A stretch of 64,000 bases of DNA, taken from Oscillospiraceae bacterium. GTDB taxonomy: Bacteria; Bacillota; Clostridia; Oscillospirales; Ruminococcaceae. The stretch spans positions 1 through 64,000 of the forward strand of contig JAHHTZ010000009.1 in the NCBI GenBank assembly GCA_020024285.1, read 5' to 3'. The first letter of the stretch is position 1; each line of letters opens with the position of its first letter. A model generated the notes under the pieces. The model was given only the letters and a program-made list of their open reading frames with translations, was not told where the DNA came from and did not search any database. This document shows positions 53,937 to 60,845 of the stretch, piece by piece. A program made the position numbers and the translations under genes.

Positions 53937-54932
53937 ATGAAAGCAAGAAGATGGATGGCGGCAGCGATGGCAGCGTGTTTGCTCGCCTTGACCGGATGCC
54001 AAAGCTTTCCGGCTGTCCCTCTTGTTCCGATCAATGCCCCGGTCCATCTCGTCCTTGCGGTCCCGCAGGAGCAGCCCGACCTCTTGAATGAAGTTTCGAG
54101 AGAGCTGGCGCGGCGCACCGAAAATTTTGCACAAAACAGCATGTCCGTAGAAATCCTTCCGGTAAAGGATATCTGGGACGTGATCGCCAAAGGGGAGGCA
54201 GATCTGGTCCTTTGCGAAAATGACCGTCTTGCTCCACATTGCAGCCAGCTTCAAGAGCTGGAATATCCGTATTATTTTAAGAACAGCGGGTATCTGATCA
54301 GCGCAGCCAACGATGGGGATGTGCTGGATCTGCTCAACTATCATCTAAAAAAAGAAACCCCAATGAAATTGCGCCGCATTGCATACTCGGGGACCATGAA
54401 TTTTGTAACCAACGACATCGATACCGTCAGGGATTGGAGGAGCAATGGCACAAACTTGATTGGAGCAATGCGCGATGTTGTCATCAGTGATGAGATGCAA
54501 TCCCTCTGGAACGTCTTTTTTCGAGAACGAAAGGAACCGCTTGATTCCATATGGAAGGGCAAAACTCAGATTGCAGAGGTCGATTTGACCCGTGATATTG
54601 GGGAGATTCAGGATGAAGTGATTATCATGAGCGCTCATCGGGCAAAAATGGTCGATATTTTTGTCCATGAAGAACGCCTCTCCTATCTCGACCAAAAACA
54701 GAAGGCTGCCCTTGATGAAGCAATCATCTATGCTGCCGGCTATTGCAAAACACTGGCAGATGATGCGCGCAAAAAGGTAGAGGAACAGATCCAACAGCAG
54801 AAAATCGAGGTGGTTTCCTTAGATCAGTCGTGGTGGTATGACTATGTGCAAAGCACCTACCTGTCAAAGTCGAATGAGCTGGATAAGGATCTGCTCAGGC
54901 TGATCCGCAAAAAGGGGATCGATTCAGACTGA
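53937..54932 (+). CDS. TRAP-type (DctP-like) binding lipoprotein
   Basis: A 331-residue lipoprotein: signal peptide with lipobox LTGC at about residues 18-21. The DctP-type layout is present: an N-terminal alpha/beta lobe (VHLVLAVPQEQPDLLNEVSR), the central GEADLVLCENDRLAP, the hinge region RIAYSGTMNFVTND and a C-terminal helix. TRAP permease genes (DctQM) are absent. It follows the DHHW gene by 18 nt with AGGAGGGCAGCTG, so it belongs to the same operon. It may bind the polymer, an acyl donor or a signal ligand rather than serve a TRAP transporter. Confidence 0.65.
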   Translation: MKARRWMAAAMAACLLALTGCQSFPAVPLVPINAPVHLVLAVPQEQPDLLNEVSRELARRTENFAQNSMSVEILPVKDIWDVIAKGEADLVLCENDRLAPHCSQLQELEYPYYFKNSGYLISAANDGDVLDLLNYHLKKETPMKLRRIAYSGTMNFVTNDIDTVRDWRSNGTNLIGAMRDVVISDEMQSLWNVFFRERKEPLDSIWKGKTQIAEVDLTRDIGEIQDEVIIMSAHRAKMVDIFVHEERLSYLDQKQKAALDEAIIYAAGYCKTLADDARKKVEEQIQQQKIEVVSLDQSWWYDYVQSTYLSKSNELDKDLLRLIRKKGIDSD

Positions 54933-54942
54933 TTTTCTATCC

Positions 54943-55116
54943 TGTACAACTTTGGTTTCCAGAGCTTTTGCTGCCCAGCTCAACTACATGGAAACTAATG
55001 TCGTTGATATTTCTAACATGTTTGGGCATTATACCTCACCTTATGCGCACAGCTTTGAGAAATAAAAACGAGTAGCAATCAACAAGATTGATGAATTTAC
55101 TAAAAGTAAATACTGA
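54943..55116 (+). pseudogene. Possible remnant of a tyrosine-recombinase C terminus
   Basis: A short frame reads AAQLNYMETNVVDISNMFGH and YTSPYAHSFEK, then TAA at 55063, then KRVAINKIDEFTKSKY in the same frame. The pattern (a Gly-His, then Tyr-x-His about ten residues on) recalls box II of phage-type integrases. It has no start and lies at the left edge of an AT-rich accessory patch. The assignment is weak. Confidence 0.35.
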
Positions 55117-55123
55117 AAAGAAA

Positions 55124-55160
55124 TGAGAGCCAAAGGACACAATCCTAAGGCTCTCACTTT
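55124..55160. terminator. Intrinsic terminator
   Basis: TGAGAGCC (55124-55131) pairs with GGCTCTCA (55149-55156), with a further GGA/TCC pairing inside. It separates the recombinase remnant from the convergent ribbon-helix-helix gene. Confidence 0.75.
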
Positions 55161-55169
55161 AATATTAGA

Positions 55170-55349
55170 TCATTTATCTTTGAGCTCCATGTTATCAAGA
55201 GCATATCTTAACGCCATGCTTATAAGCTCATTTCTTGAATGATTTGTTTTAACTGCTAAATCGTTATATTCTTGCTGTAAAGCACGGTCTATTCTAATCG
55301 TCATTGTAACTGTTTTATCTTCTTTTGGTGTTATGATGAATTTATCCAT
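55170..55349 (-). CDS. Small ribbon-helix-helix protein
   Basis: A 59-residue protein. MDKFIITPKEDKTVTMTIRI forms the strand, then helices LQQEYNDLAVKT and SRNELISMALRYALDNM, the normal ribbon-helix-helix layout of CopG/Arc-like repressors. The start at 55349 has a strong AGGAGGG site. The strongly AT-rich codons differ from the neighbours and suggest an accessory origin. No toxin partner is adjacent. It is divergent from the membrane protein at 55496, which it may regulate. Confidence 0.8.
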   Translation of the reverse strand: MDKFIITPKEDKTVTMTIRIDRALQQEYNDLAVKTNHSRNELISMALRYALDNMELKDK

Positions 55350-55495
55350 AATGCGACCCTCCTTTGAGTTCTAATTACATTATAGGTTTAACAATGAACT
55401 CAAAACTATAACACAATAAGCAGTAGATATTCACTGTACTTTTATACTACAATGTGATATGATAGAAAAAACTAAATGAAAGGAGTGCCTTTGCA

Positions 55496-56014
55496 ATGAA
55501 GGATAAAACAACAGCAACTAAAGCAAAGAAACCTATCTACAAGAAGTGGTGGTTTTGGGCAATCATCGTTGTAATTCTGACCACTGCCTTTGCAAGTCAA
55601 GGCGTAAAAGACGGATTTGAGGACGGAGTAAAAGATACGATCAGTTCAACGGAGCAGCAGACAACAACTTCTGCATCTGGCAAGTTTATTGAAGATGTAA
55701 AAGCTGCTATTCAAGGTGCTATCAATAGCAAAGAAGAATCCATTACTGATGTTGTATTAAAAGACGGAGATTTGTATATATCTGTTGATTTGAGCAAAGC
55801 AAACCCTCTCCCCCTTACAACAGAAGATTTAGCAATCTCCCGTACTGGTTCGATTACAGATGCTATACTTGAACTTACTGATTATGATATCCAGTGGAAA
55901 ACAATAACTATTGACTTCGGAGATATTGGTAAAGTAACGAATAGTAAAGACAACGTAAAAGAAAATGAATTAGGTGGTCGCTATTTTCCGTCTGAAAACT
56001 TTATCTTGAAATAA
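55496..56014 (+). CDS. Single-pass membrane protein of unknown function
   Basis: A 172-residue protein: a Lys/Thr-rich cytoplasmic N terminus, one helix (WWFWAIIVVILTTAFASQ) and an external domain. The domain reads SITDVVLKDGDLYISVDLSK, then a strand near TDYDIQWKTITIDFGDIGKV, and ends GGRYFPSENFILK, a layout also seen in accessory proteins of Firmicutes elements. The ATG follows AAAGGAGTGCCTTTGCA. AT-rich composition and position next to a recombinase remnant suggest acquisition by transfer. I do not recognise the function. Confidence 0.6.
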   Translation: MKDKTTATKAKKPIYKKWWFWAIIVVILTTAFASQGVKDGFEDGVKDTISSTEQQTTTSASGKFIEDVKAAIQGAINSKEESITDVVLKDGDLYISVDLSKANPLPLTTEDLAISRTGSITDAILELTDYDIQWKTITIDFGDIGKVTNSKDNVKENELGGRYFPSENFILK

Positions 56015-56025
56015 TCGAAATCCGA

Positions 56026-56066
56026 AAAGGGTCTTGACCATTCAAACGGTCAAGGCTCTTTTTTTA
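56026..56066 (+). terminator. Intrinsic terminator
   Basis: A stem of about 12 bp (arms ending in TTGACC and GGTCAA at 56039 and 56048) is followed by seven T's. Confidence 0.8.
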
Positions 56067-56156
56067 CACTGATGTTATACTAAACTTACGATGCACTATG
56101 ATGTAATATGCCAAGTTAGGGAAAGATAAGGCAAGCGCATGATAATCTTAACCACA

Positions 56157-56203
56157 TGAAAATACCCTCCGATGCAGTTCTGCGTCAGAGGGTGTTTTTT
56201 GTT
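56157..56203. terminator. Intrinsic terminator of the SpoIIQ-like gene
   Basis: Arms ACCCTC and GAGGGT close an inner 7-bp stem (GATGCAG with CTGCGTC). T-runs lie on both sides, so it can act in both directions. Confidence 0.75.
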
Positions 56204-57046
56204 TTAAGAGAGAAGGGAAAGAGGATCGATAAATACTCCTTTTTCCTTGACGGTAAAATGCAGGTGAGGCTCCAGCGCAAGCTCACAGGGGATCTCACCC
56301 ACGGTGCCGATGATCTCTCCGGCACGGATCGTATCATTCATTTTGACGTTGACTTTTTCGCTCAAGCCGCAATACGTCATCACCAAATCTCCGCTGCTCA
56401 CTTCAACGGTAGTTCCCCAAAGAGGATCGAACGAAATTCCGGTGATCTTGCCTTCGTTGGCTGATTTGACAGAGTCACCCTTTGATGCCTTGAGGTCGAT
56501 GCCGTTGTGTGTGCGCCAGTCCTTCAAGGTGGTGTTCTCCACCAGCTTATCCCCGCTGAACGGTGCCATTACTTTCGTGTCCAGAGGCAGTGCAAAAGAG
56601 GAAGTTTGCGATTTTGCCGGCTGCTTCTGTTGTTCGGATGGCTGCACAGAGGCGGAAAATTCCTTTGCTGATGAGGAGGAATTTGATGAGGGCTGTGGCT
56701 TTTTGGATGAATCGCCCGATGGCTTCTTGTCGGACGGCTTCTTCTCGGAGGAAGAAGGTTTCTTCACATCCTCTTTCTTTTCCCCTACGGATGCAATAGA
56801 CTCCCCCAGTGCGGCTGGTTCCTTTTTTTCGGGAGCAGACAAAGGGGAACCCGGATTTTCCATGCCGGAATCCTCCTTTTGCGCAACCGGAGGAGTTGGG
56901 GATAAAGGGCTTTCAATTTTGTCTATTGTGCTGTTGACCGTGACCCATGCGGCGGTTCCTGCTCCTGCCAGGCAGACAGCCAATGCCACATAGAATCCTT
57001 TTCCCATCATAAAACGATGAAAACTGCCTTTGTTTTGTTTGCTCAT
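56204..57046 (-). CDS. LytM/M23 peptidase, SpoIIQ-like
   Basis: A 280-residue protein: a basic N terminus, one membrane helix (GFYVALAVCLAGAGTAAWV), a long Ser/Pro/Lys/Glu-rich linker (about 45-155) and a C-terminal LytM domain. The metal ligands are intact: HNGIDL and, further on, HLHF, so it should be an active zinc endopeptidase. The membrane-plus-LytM layout is that of SpoIIQ, which acts in the forespore during engulfment; clostridial SpoIIQ proteins keep the zinc site, unlike the B. subtilis one. No spoIIIA or spoIID neighbours are present, so the name is not certain. Confidence 0.7.
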   Translation of the reverse strand: MSKQNKGSFHRFMMGKGFYVALAVCLAGAGTAAWVTVNSTIDKIESPLSPTPPVAQKEDSGMENPGSPLSAPEKKEPAALGESIASVGEKKEDVKKPSSSEKKPSDKKPSGDSSKKPQPSSNSSSSAKEFSASVQPSEQQKQPAKSQTSSFALPLDTKVMAPFSGDKLVENTTLKDWRTHNGIDLKASKGDSVKSANEGKITGISFDPLWGTTVEVSSGDLVMTYCGLSEKVNVKMNDTIRAGEIIGTVGEIPCELALEPHLHFTVKEKGVFIDPLSLLS

Positions 57047-57112
57047 AGATTATTTGCACCTCCGATGGTAGTTTGTGTTCCTTTGGGCTTTTTTATGCCA
57101 AAAAGGAATTTT

Positions 57113-57496
57113 TTATGGATTTTCATTTTTCTTTTTGTGCCAAAGACTCCATAATTCTGAAAGTCCCATACACAACAAAAACACAGCAAATACTTTTCTC
57201 AGAAAGGAAGCATCCAGCCCGTTTCCCAATAGACTGCCCAAAATTCCACCCAGGATACCCCACGGCAGGATTTTTTTGAGCGAAGAAAGGCGGAGAAGGT
57301 GATTTTTCTGATGGAACACTATGGCTAAGGCAGAGCACGGGAGAAAGAGCAGAAGATTGTATGCCTGCGCCATAGGCTGAGAAATATCGGTAAACATCAT
57401 AAGATAAAGCAGAAGGATGCTGCCCCCGCCAAGCCCCATTGCAGTCAGCATCGAAGAAAGAAAGACAGCAAGTACGGTCTGAATGGTAAACTGCAT
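57113..57496 (-). CDS. Half-size TauE/SafE (TSUP) transporter, second half
   Basis: A 127-residue membrane protein with about four helices. The repeat motif AMGLGGGSILLLYLM is at the N terminus, followed by NLLLFLPCSALAIVFHQ and LKKILPWGILGGILGSLLG. Normal TSUP proteins are about 250 residues with two such repeats; this one holds only one. The start at 57496 follows GGGGGATGATCAA inside the end of the upstream half, so the two are translationally coupled. The pair probably works as a heterodimer exporting a sulfur or organic anion. Confidence 0.8.
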   Translation of the reverse strand: MQFTIQTVLAVFLSSMLTAMGLGGGSILLLYLMMFTDISQPMAQAYNLLLFLPCSALAIVFHQKNHLLRLSSLKKILPWGILGGILGSLLGNGLDASFLRKVFAVFLLCMGLSELWSLWHKKKNENP

Positions 57497-57500
57497 TTGA

Positions 57501-57863
57501 TCATCCCCCAAAGAAAAGTGTGCGGACAGCACTGTACAGTAAAAGCAGCGCAAAAATCAGGCGCAGATGTGCGGACGATATCTTTTTGAGGATCAAAGAA
57601 CCAAGTGACGCCCCCAAAAGCGCAGGCAGAATAAACGGCAGTATTTCGCGAACGGGAAAGTTTCCATGAAAATAGTAGACCGTTAAGCTTAGGATGGAGA
57701 GCGGAAGCATCAGGGACAGTGCGGTGGCATGCGCCTCAGGCGGAGAAAGCCCCTGATGGCGAAGAAATGCCACTGCAAGGATGCCCCCTCCCGTGCCGAG
57801 CAGTCCGTTGAGGATGCCGGGAAGAAAACCGGAAAGAAATATCGAGAAGGATATCAGGATCAT
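57501..57863 (-). CDS. Half-size TauE/SafE (TSUP) transporter, first half
   Basis: A 120-residue membrane protein, the other TSUP repeat: FLPGILNGLLGTGGGILAVA followed by HATALSLMLPLSILSLTVYY and PFILPALLGASLGSLILKK. Its stop lies four bases before the start of the second half. Because both halves keep the Gly-rich motif and good ribosome binding sites, this looks like a two-gene transporter rather than a frameshifted gene. The exact start is uncertain because the AAGGAG site touches the ATG. Confidence 0.78.
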   Translation of the reverse strand: MILISFSIFLSGFLPGILNGLLGTGGGILAVAFLRHQGLSPPEAHATALSLMLPLSILSLTVYYFHGNFPVREILPFILPALLGASLGSLILKKISSAHLRLIFALLLLYSAVRTLFFGG

Positions 57864-57950
57864 CTCCTTGAGTGATTCGTGTTGCTGTGATGTGACAATA
57901 GTGTTCCCTCAAAAAGAGGAGTTCATACAAAAAACCCGCAGAAGGGCGCA

Positions 57951-57990
57951 AAAAAACGGAGCGTATGATTTTTGTACGCTCCGTTTTTTC
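57951..57990. terminator. Intrinsic terminator of tcdA
   Basis: A perfect 15-bp stem (57951-57965 with 57975-57989) with flanking A6 and T6 runs. Confidence 0.87.
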
Positions 57991-58012
57991 AGTCTTTTCT
58001 TTGGAAAGACCT

Positions 58013-58738
58013 TTATATGGACTTTTCGCTTGTTCCCAGCAGCAGGCGGATGCCCACACTTGCAAGCAGGAAGCCTGCCGAAGCGGGAACAAAGGCGCAG
58101 CTTGCAGGGCTGTGCCTGCCGTATTCACCGTTGTTGACAATGATTTTGTGCGGCTCTTCGAGAGAATAGATGACAGTTTGCTTCAAAACGTTCCTCTTTT
58201 TAAGCTCACGGCGCATGATACACGCCAGAGGGCAGCCGCAGCCGGCTGTCTGAGCAATATCGCCCCAGCGAAGCAGGGAGGGGTCAAGGCGGTTCCCTGT
58301 ACCAAGACAGGTTACAAGCGGAATATTTTTTTCACAGCACTTTTCAGCAAGGTGGAGCTTTGCTGTCACCGTATCAATGGCATCGAGAACAAGATCCGGT
58401 GATTCGTTGTAGAGAAAGTCTGAGTTTTCGGGGAGATAAAATTCCTTTTTGAGAATGAGATCAACATTGGGGTTAATCGACAGAAGGCGCTCAGCAGCGA
58501 CCTGTATTTTATCCCTTCCGACTGTGTGCGCCGTTGCGAGGAGCTGACGGTTGCAGTTGGTGACATCTACAATGTCGTTGTCGATCAGAATGATCCTCCC
58601 GACCCCCATGCGGCAGATAGCTTCTGCTGCGGCACCACCCACGCCGCCAAGACCAAGAATGGCAACGGTAGTTCGATTTAAAAATTCAATGGCTTCTTCT
58701 CCGAGCATCTTTTCTGTGCGCTCTAACCATTTTTCCAT
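58013..58738 (-). CDS. tcdA: tRNA threonylcarbamoyladenosine dehydratase TcdA
   Basis: ThiF/E1-like enzyme that cyclises t6A-37 in tRNAs to ct6A with ATP. The 241 residues show VAILGLGGVGGAAAEAICRMG (ATP-binding Rossmann loop), LIDNDIVDVTNCNRQ, DAIDTVTAKLHLAEKC with a family-typical Cys, and CGCPLACIMRRELKK. The start at 58738 follows CAAGGAGGATTTTT. A terminator of the upstream 6S RNA ends 33 bp before the start, so tcdA needs read-through or its own promoter. Confidence 0.93.
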   Translation of the reverse strand: MEKWLERTEKMLGEEAIEFLNRTTVAILGLGGVGGAAAEAICRMGVGRIILIDNDIVDVTNCNRQLLATAHTVGRDKIQVAAERLLSINPNVDLILKKEFYLPENSDFLYNESPDLVLDAIDTVTAKLHLAEKCCEKNIPLVTCLGTGNRLDPSLLRWGDIAQTAGCGCPLACIMRRELKKRNVLKQTVIYSLEEPHKIIVNNGEYGRHSPASCAFVPASAGFLLASVGIRLLLGTSEKSI

Positions 58739-58770
58739 AAAAATCCTCCTTGCTCTGTAAATTTCTGCAA

Positions 58771-58798
58771 AAGAAAAAGTCCCGTTTTGGGGACTTTG
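58771..58798 (-). terminator. Intrinsic terminator of the 6S RNA unit
   Basis: On the minus strand AAAGTCCC (58797-58790) pairs with GGGACTTT (58783-58776) and is followed by TTCTTTT, about 18 nt after the 6S RNA 3' end. Confidence 0.85.
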
Positions 58799-58815
58799 AA
58801 TCGTTCTATTAAGAT

Positions 58816-58992
58816 CCCGCTGTGCCGTCGCACGGCCGTTAAAACCCGTCTTGCGACAGGTGGGTGTGCGCCCTGTGTTTTCATGCTCCCTTCGTCCGCC
58901 GAAGCGGGAGGTCTGCAATCCGACACCGGAGACGCATCTCCCAAGAAAGAAGTGTTGGATTATAAATACCGCACTTACTCGAACACAGCAGG
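58816..58992 (-). ncRNA. ssrS: 6S RNA
   Basis: About 177 nt of non-coding sequence with the 6S layout. The ends form a 9-bp closing stem: CCTGCTGTG (58992-58984) with CACAGCGGG (58824-58816), including one G-U pair. Inner stems surround a central bubble that mimics an open promoter. A -10 element TAAAAT lies six bases upstream (59003-58998) and a terminator follows, so it is a self-contained unit. 6S RNA binds sigma-A RNA polymerase and lowers vegetative transcription in stationary phase. The call rests on structure and size; no model search was done. Confidence 0.75.
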
Positions 58993-59038
58993 ATAACATT
59001 TTAACCGATATCGTTAGTGTATGGAAGAGGAGAAGGGA

Positions 59039-59341
59039 TTATTCGTCGTCCTCAGCAAAATCGTACTCCTGTTCCAGGCGTTTCATAAAGATATCTGCGA
59101 TTTCATCCAGTTCGTCGTCATCATCAACGGTTTCTAAGAATTCCTCGCCATCCTCCTCAGATACCTGCATGATTACAAGATCAGCGCTGTTTTCCAGCAT
59201 ATCGTCGGGAGAATCATAAATCGGACTGAGAGCGACATACCGCTTCTCTCCGTCGTCCAGAGTATCAAGGACCTCAAATGTGTGCACAACGCCGTCCTCA
59301 TCCTCCAGGGTGAGAATATCATTTCCAAAATCAGCGGACAC
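59039..59341 (-). CDS. DUF1292 protein
   Basis: A 100-residue, very acidic cytoplasmic protein. SADFGNDILTLEDEDGVVHT and FEVLDTLDDGEKRYVALSPI mark DUF1292 (YrzB-like). A long Asp/Glu tail ends YDFAEDDE. The start is GTG at 59341 with GGAGTG nine bases upstream. Function is unknown; it often lies near yqgF and alaS, neither of which is here. It faces away from the large RNA unit at 59.5 kb. Confidence 0.88.
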   Translation of the reverse strand: MSADFGNDILTLEDEDGVVHTFEVLDTLDDGEKRYVALSPIYDSPDDMLENSADLVIMQVSEEDGEEFLETVDDDDELDEIADIFMKRLEQEYDFAEDDE

Positions 59342-59465
59342 AAGAATCACTCCATTCGTTTCGATTTGTATAGCATAATATTAAAGCATTTACCCGAAGA
59401 AGTCAATAACAAAATCATTGTACAGCATAGATTATAATTTATAAAATAAAAGTTGAAAAAAACTA

Positions 59466-59494
59466 TTGACAATGCAATAAAAATCGATTATACT
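59466..59494 (+). promoter_or_regulatory. Strong promoter of the large non-coding RNA
   Basis: TTGACA (59466-59471), 17-bp spacer, TATACT (59489-59494): a match to the sigma-A consensus in 11 of 12 positions. It is among the best promoters in the window, yet no gene follows. Confidence 0.88.
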
Positions 59495-59500
59495 GTAGAC

Positions 59501-60277
59501 ACAACAAAAGGTAATGCAAATAAGAAAAGAAAGGGTGATTCCGATGGAAGGAGAGGAACCAAAACAGAACCACCTGCATCGGATAAACAAACCGGTGGCA
59601 GGGATCAAACGGTAGGCAGGTTCGATTTTGATGAGTGGAGAAGAAAGATCGTAAAGAAGGTTTTATCGTTCTCAATAAAGTTCTAAAGTAAAATGAAAAA
59701 ATCAGAGCTGAAGCTACCAAAGCATTACAACTGAATAAGGAAGATGGGATAGGTTTCCAAAGATGATAGGTAAAGATTTTCCTGTATTGCCTTCCGTGTT
59801 AACATAGATGATATTGGTGAGAAATAAAATCGTTGATAGCAGGGCTGTTGTAAATTCAGAGCGGCGAGGTAAAGACCAATGGAATAGTGTGAATCAAAAA
59901 ACCAGCATTTCTGAAATGACTTTCAAGTGCTATCTCTCATGAAAGTATGAATGAGTTCCTTCCAATCGGGAGAGGTCCAGACATAAACTATATGAAGAGA
60001 ACTGTAAGACACAGTATCTTAGTTATTCAAGATTAGCAAGAATTTTGTAAAGCAATGTGGAGATTTACAAAAGAAAGATTGCTGAGTGAAAGGCAGCAAA
60101 AGAAAATCAAAAAGAGGAAAGGATAAAATAGAAAAGATCGAAGGTCATTCTTGGAGAGATTGGTTTCAAAACAAAAAATAATAGTGAAAGGTGGATCAAA
60201 GAAAATGAAACTTCAGATTGAAATCCATCGATAGCGACCACAGAAGGGAAGAAAATTCTGTGGTCGCTATCTTTTTG
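59501..60277 (+). ncRNA. Candidate large structured non-coding RNA
   Basis: About 777 nt between a strong promoter and a 16-bp terminator, with no convincing gene on either strand: frames are short and have no good start and ribosome binding site. The plus strand is purine- and A-rich, and stems are separated by A-rich linkers. Perfect local pairings include 59540-59546 with 59577-59583, 59813-59818 with 59875-59880, 59920-59925 with 59940-59945, 60001-60005 with 60011-60015, 60016-60020 with 60029-60033, 60043-60051 with 60064-60072 (9 bp) and 60079-60084 with 60094-60099. Size and style resemble ROOL, GOLLD or OLE RNAs, but I cannot name the class. The small proteins on either side give no clue. 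Confidence 0.75.
60230..60276 (+). terminator. Intrinsic terminator of the large non-coding RNA
   Basis: A perfect 16-bp stem (60230-60245 with 60256-60271) with a 10-nt loop and T5 closes the transcript. Confidence 0.92.
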
Positions 60278-60316
60278 TGCAGGAATATTTGGAGGAAACA
60301 GGATGAAATACAAATC

Positions 60317-60365
60317 AAAAAGGCTGTGAGCCATTTCCTAAGGGAAACGGTTCACAGCCTTTTTT
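60317..60365. terminator. Intrinsic terminator for the convergent small gene
   Basis: A long hairpin (60317-60332 with 60349-60364, one G-U pair, plus an inner TTTCC/GGGAAA stem) with A- and T-runs lies just past the stop of the gene at 60376. Confidence 0.85.
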
Positions 60366-60375
60366 GCAGTATCGA

Positions 60376-60597
60376 TTATTTGAGCTCGATGGTGTAGGTG
60401 AATTTATATTCTTCCTGAAGAGCTTTTACCTTGTCCTCATTGTCTTCGATGAAGGTTGGGGTGTATACAGATTTGCCCTGTTTTTCGTAGTCGGTCAGGA
60501 TCTGCTGGAGTTTTGCCCAGCATTCGTCGTGGCGCGGCTCCTCGGTTTCATCGATGGAGATAACAAATTCACGGTGTTTCGGAATACGTACTTTCAT
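60376..60597 (-). CDS. Small hypothetical protein
   Basis: A 73-residue cytoplasmic protein, MKVRIPKHREFVISIDETEE followed by HDECWAKLQQILTDYEKQGK and a strand-rich end YKFTYTIELK. It reads like a small alpha-beta domain with one Cys and one Trp. The start at 60597 follows GAAAGGAACAATAGG; the longer frame upstream lacks a site. I do not recognise the family. It faces the large RNA unit, with terminators between. Confidence 0.6.
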   Translation of the reverse strand: MKVRIPKHREFVISIDETEEPRHDECWAKLQQILTDYEKQGKSVYTPTFIEDNEDKVKALQEEYKFTYTIELK

Positions 60598-60845
60598 CCT
60601 ATTGTTCCTTTCTAAATAAAAAAATTCTTGGATATCATCCATATTGTAATGCTCGAATTGCCATTCGTCAAGAAGTGAGTTCGAGATTTGCAGATAAATC
60701 GATGTATTTCGGTATCCACGCATTGCTTGTACATTGGACGGTGTGCTATCATAGAGAAAAGATCCTGCATTGCAAGGGCAGCTGCAGCAAAGGAAGCAAT
60801 GATCGTGGGGAAAAGCCATTTTGAAACAGAAAGGATGGGGAATAT

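Noticed and set aside
57113..57863. Frameshifted single TSUP gene
   Set aside because: Both halves have proper starts, ribosome binding sites and complete four-helix repeats, and the stop and start are ordered for coupling, so a split gene is more likely than an error.
59453..59686. 77-codon frame at the start of the large RNA unit
   Set aside because: It starts upstream of the mapped -10 element, so it could not be translated from this transcript, and its sequence is Lys/Arg/Thr-rich without family features.
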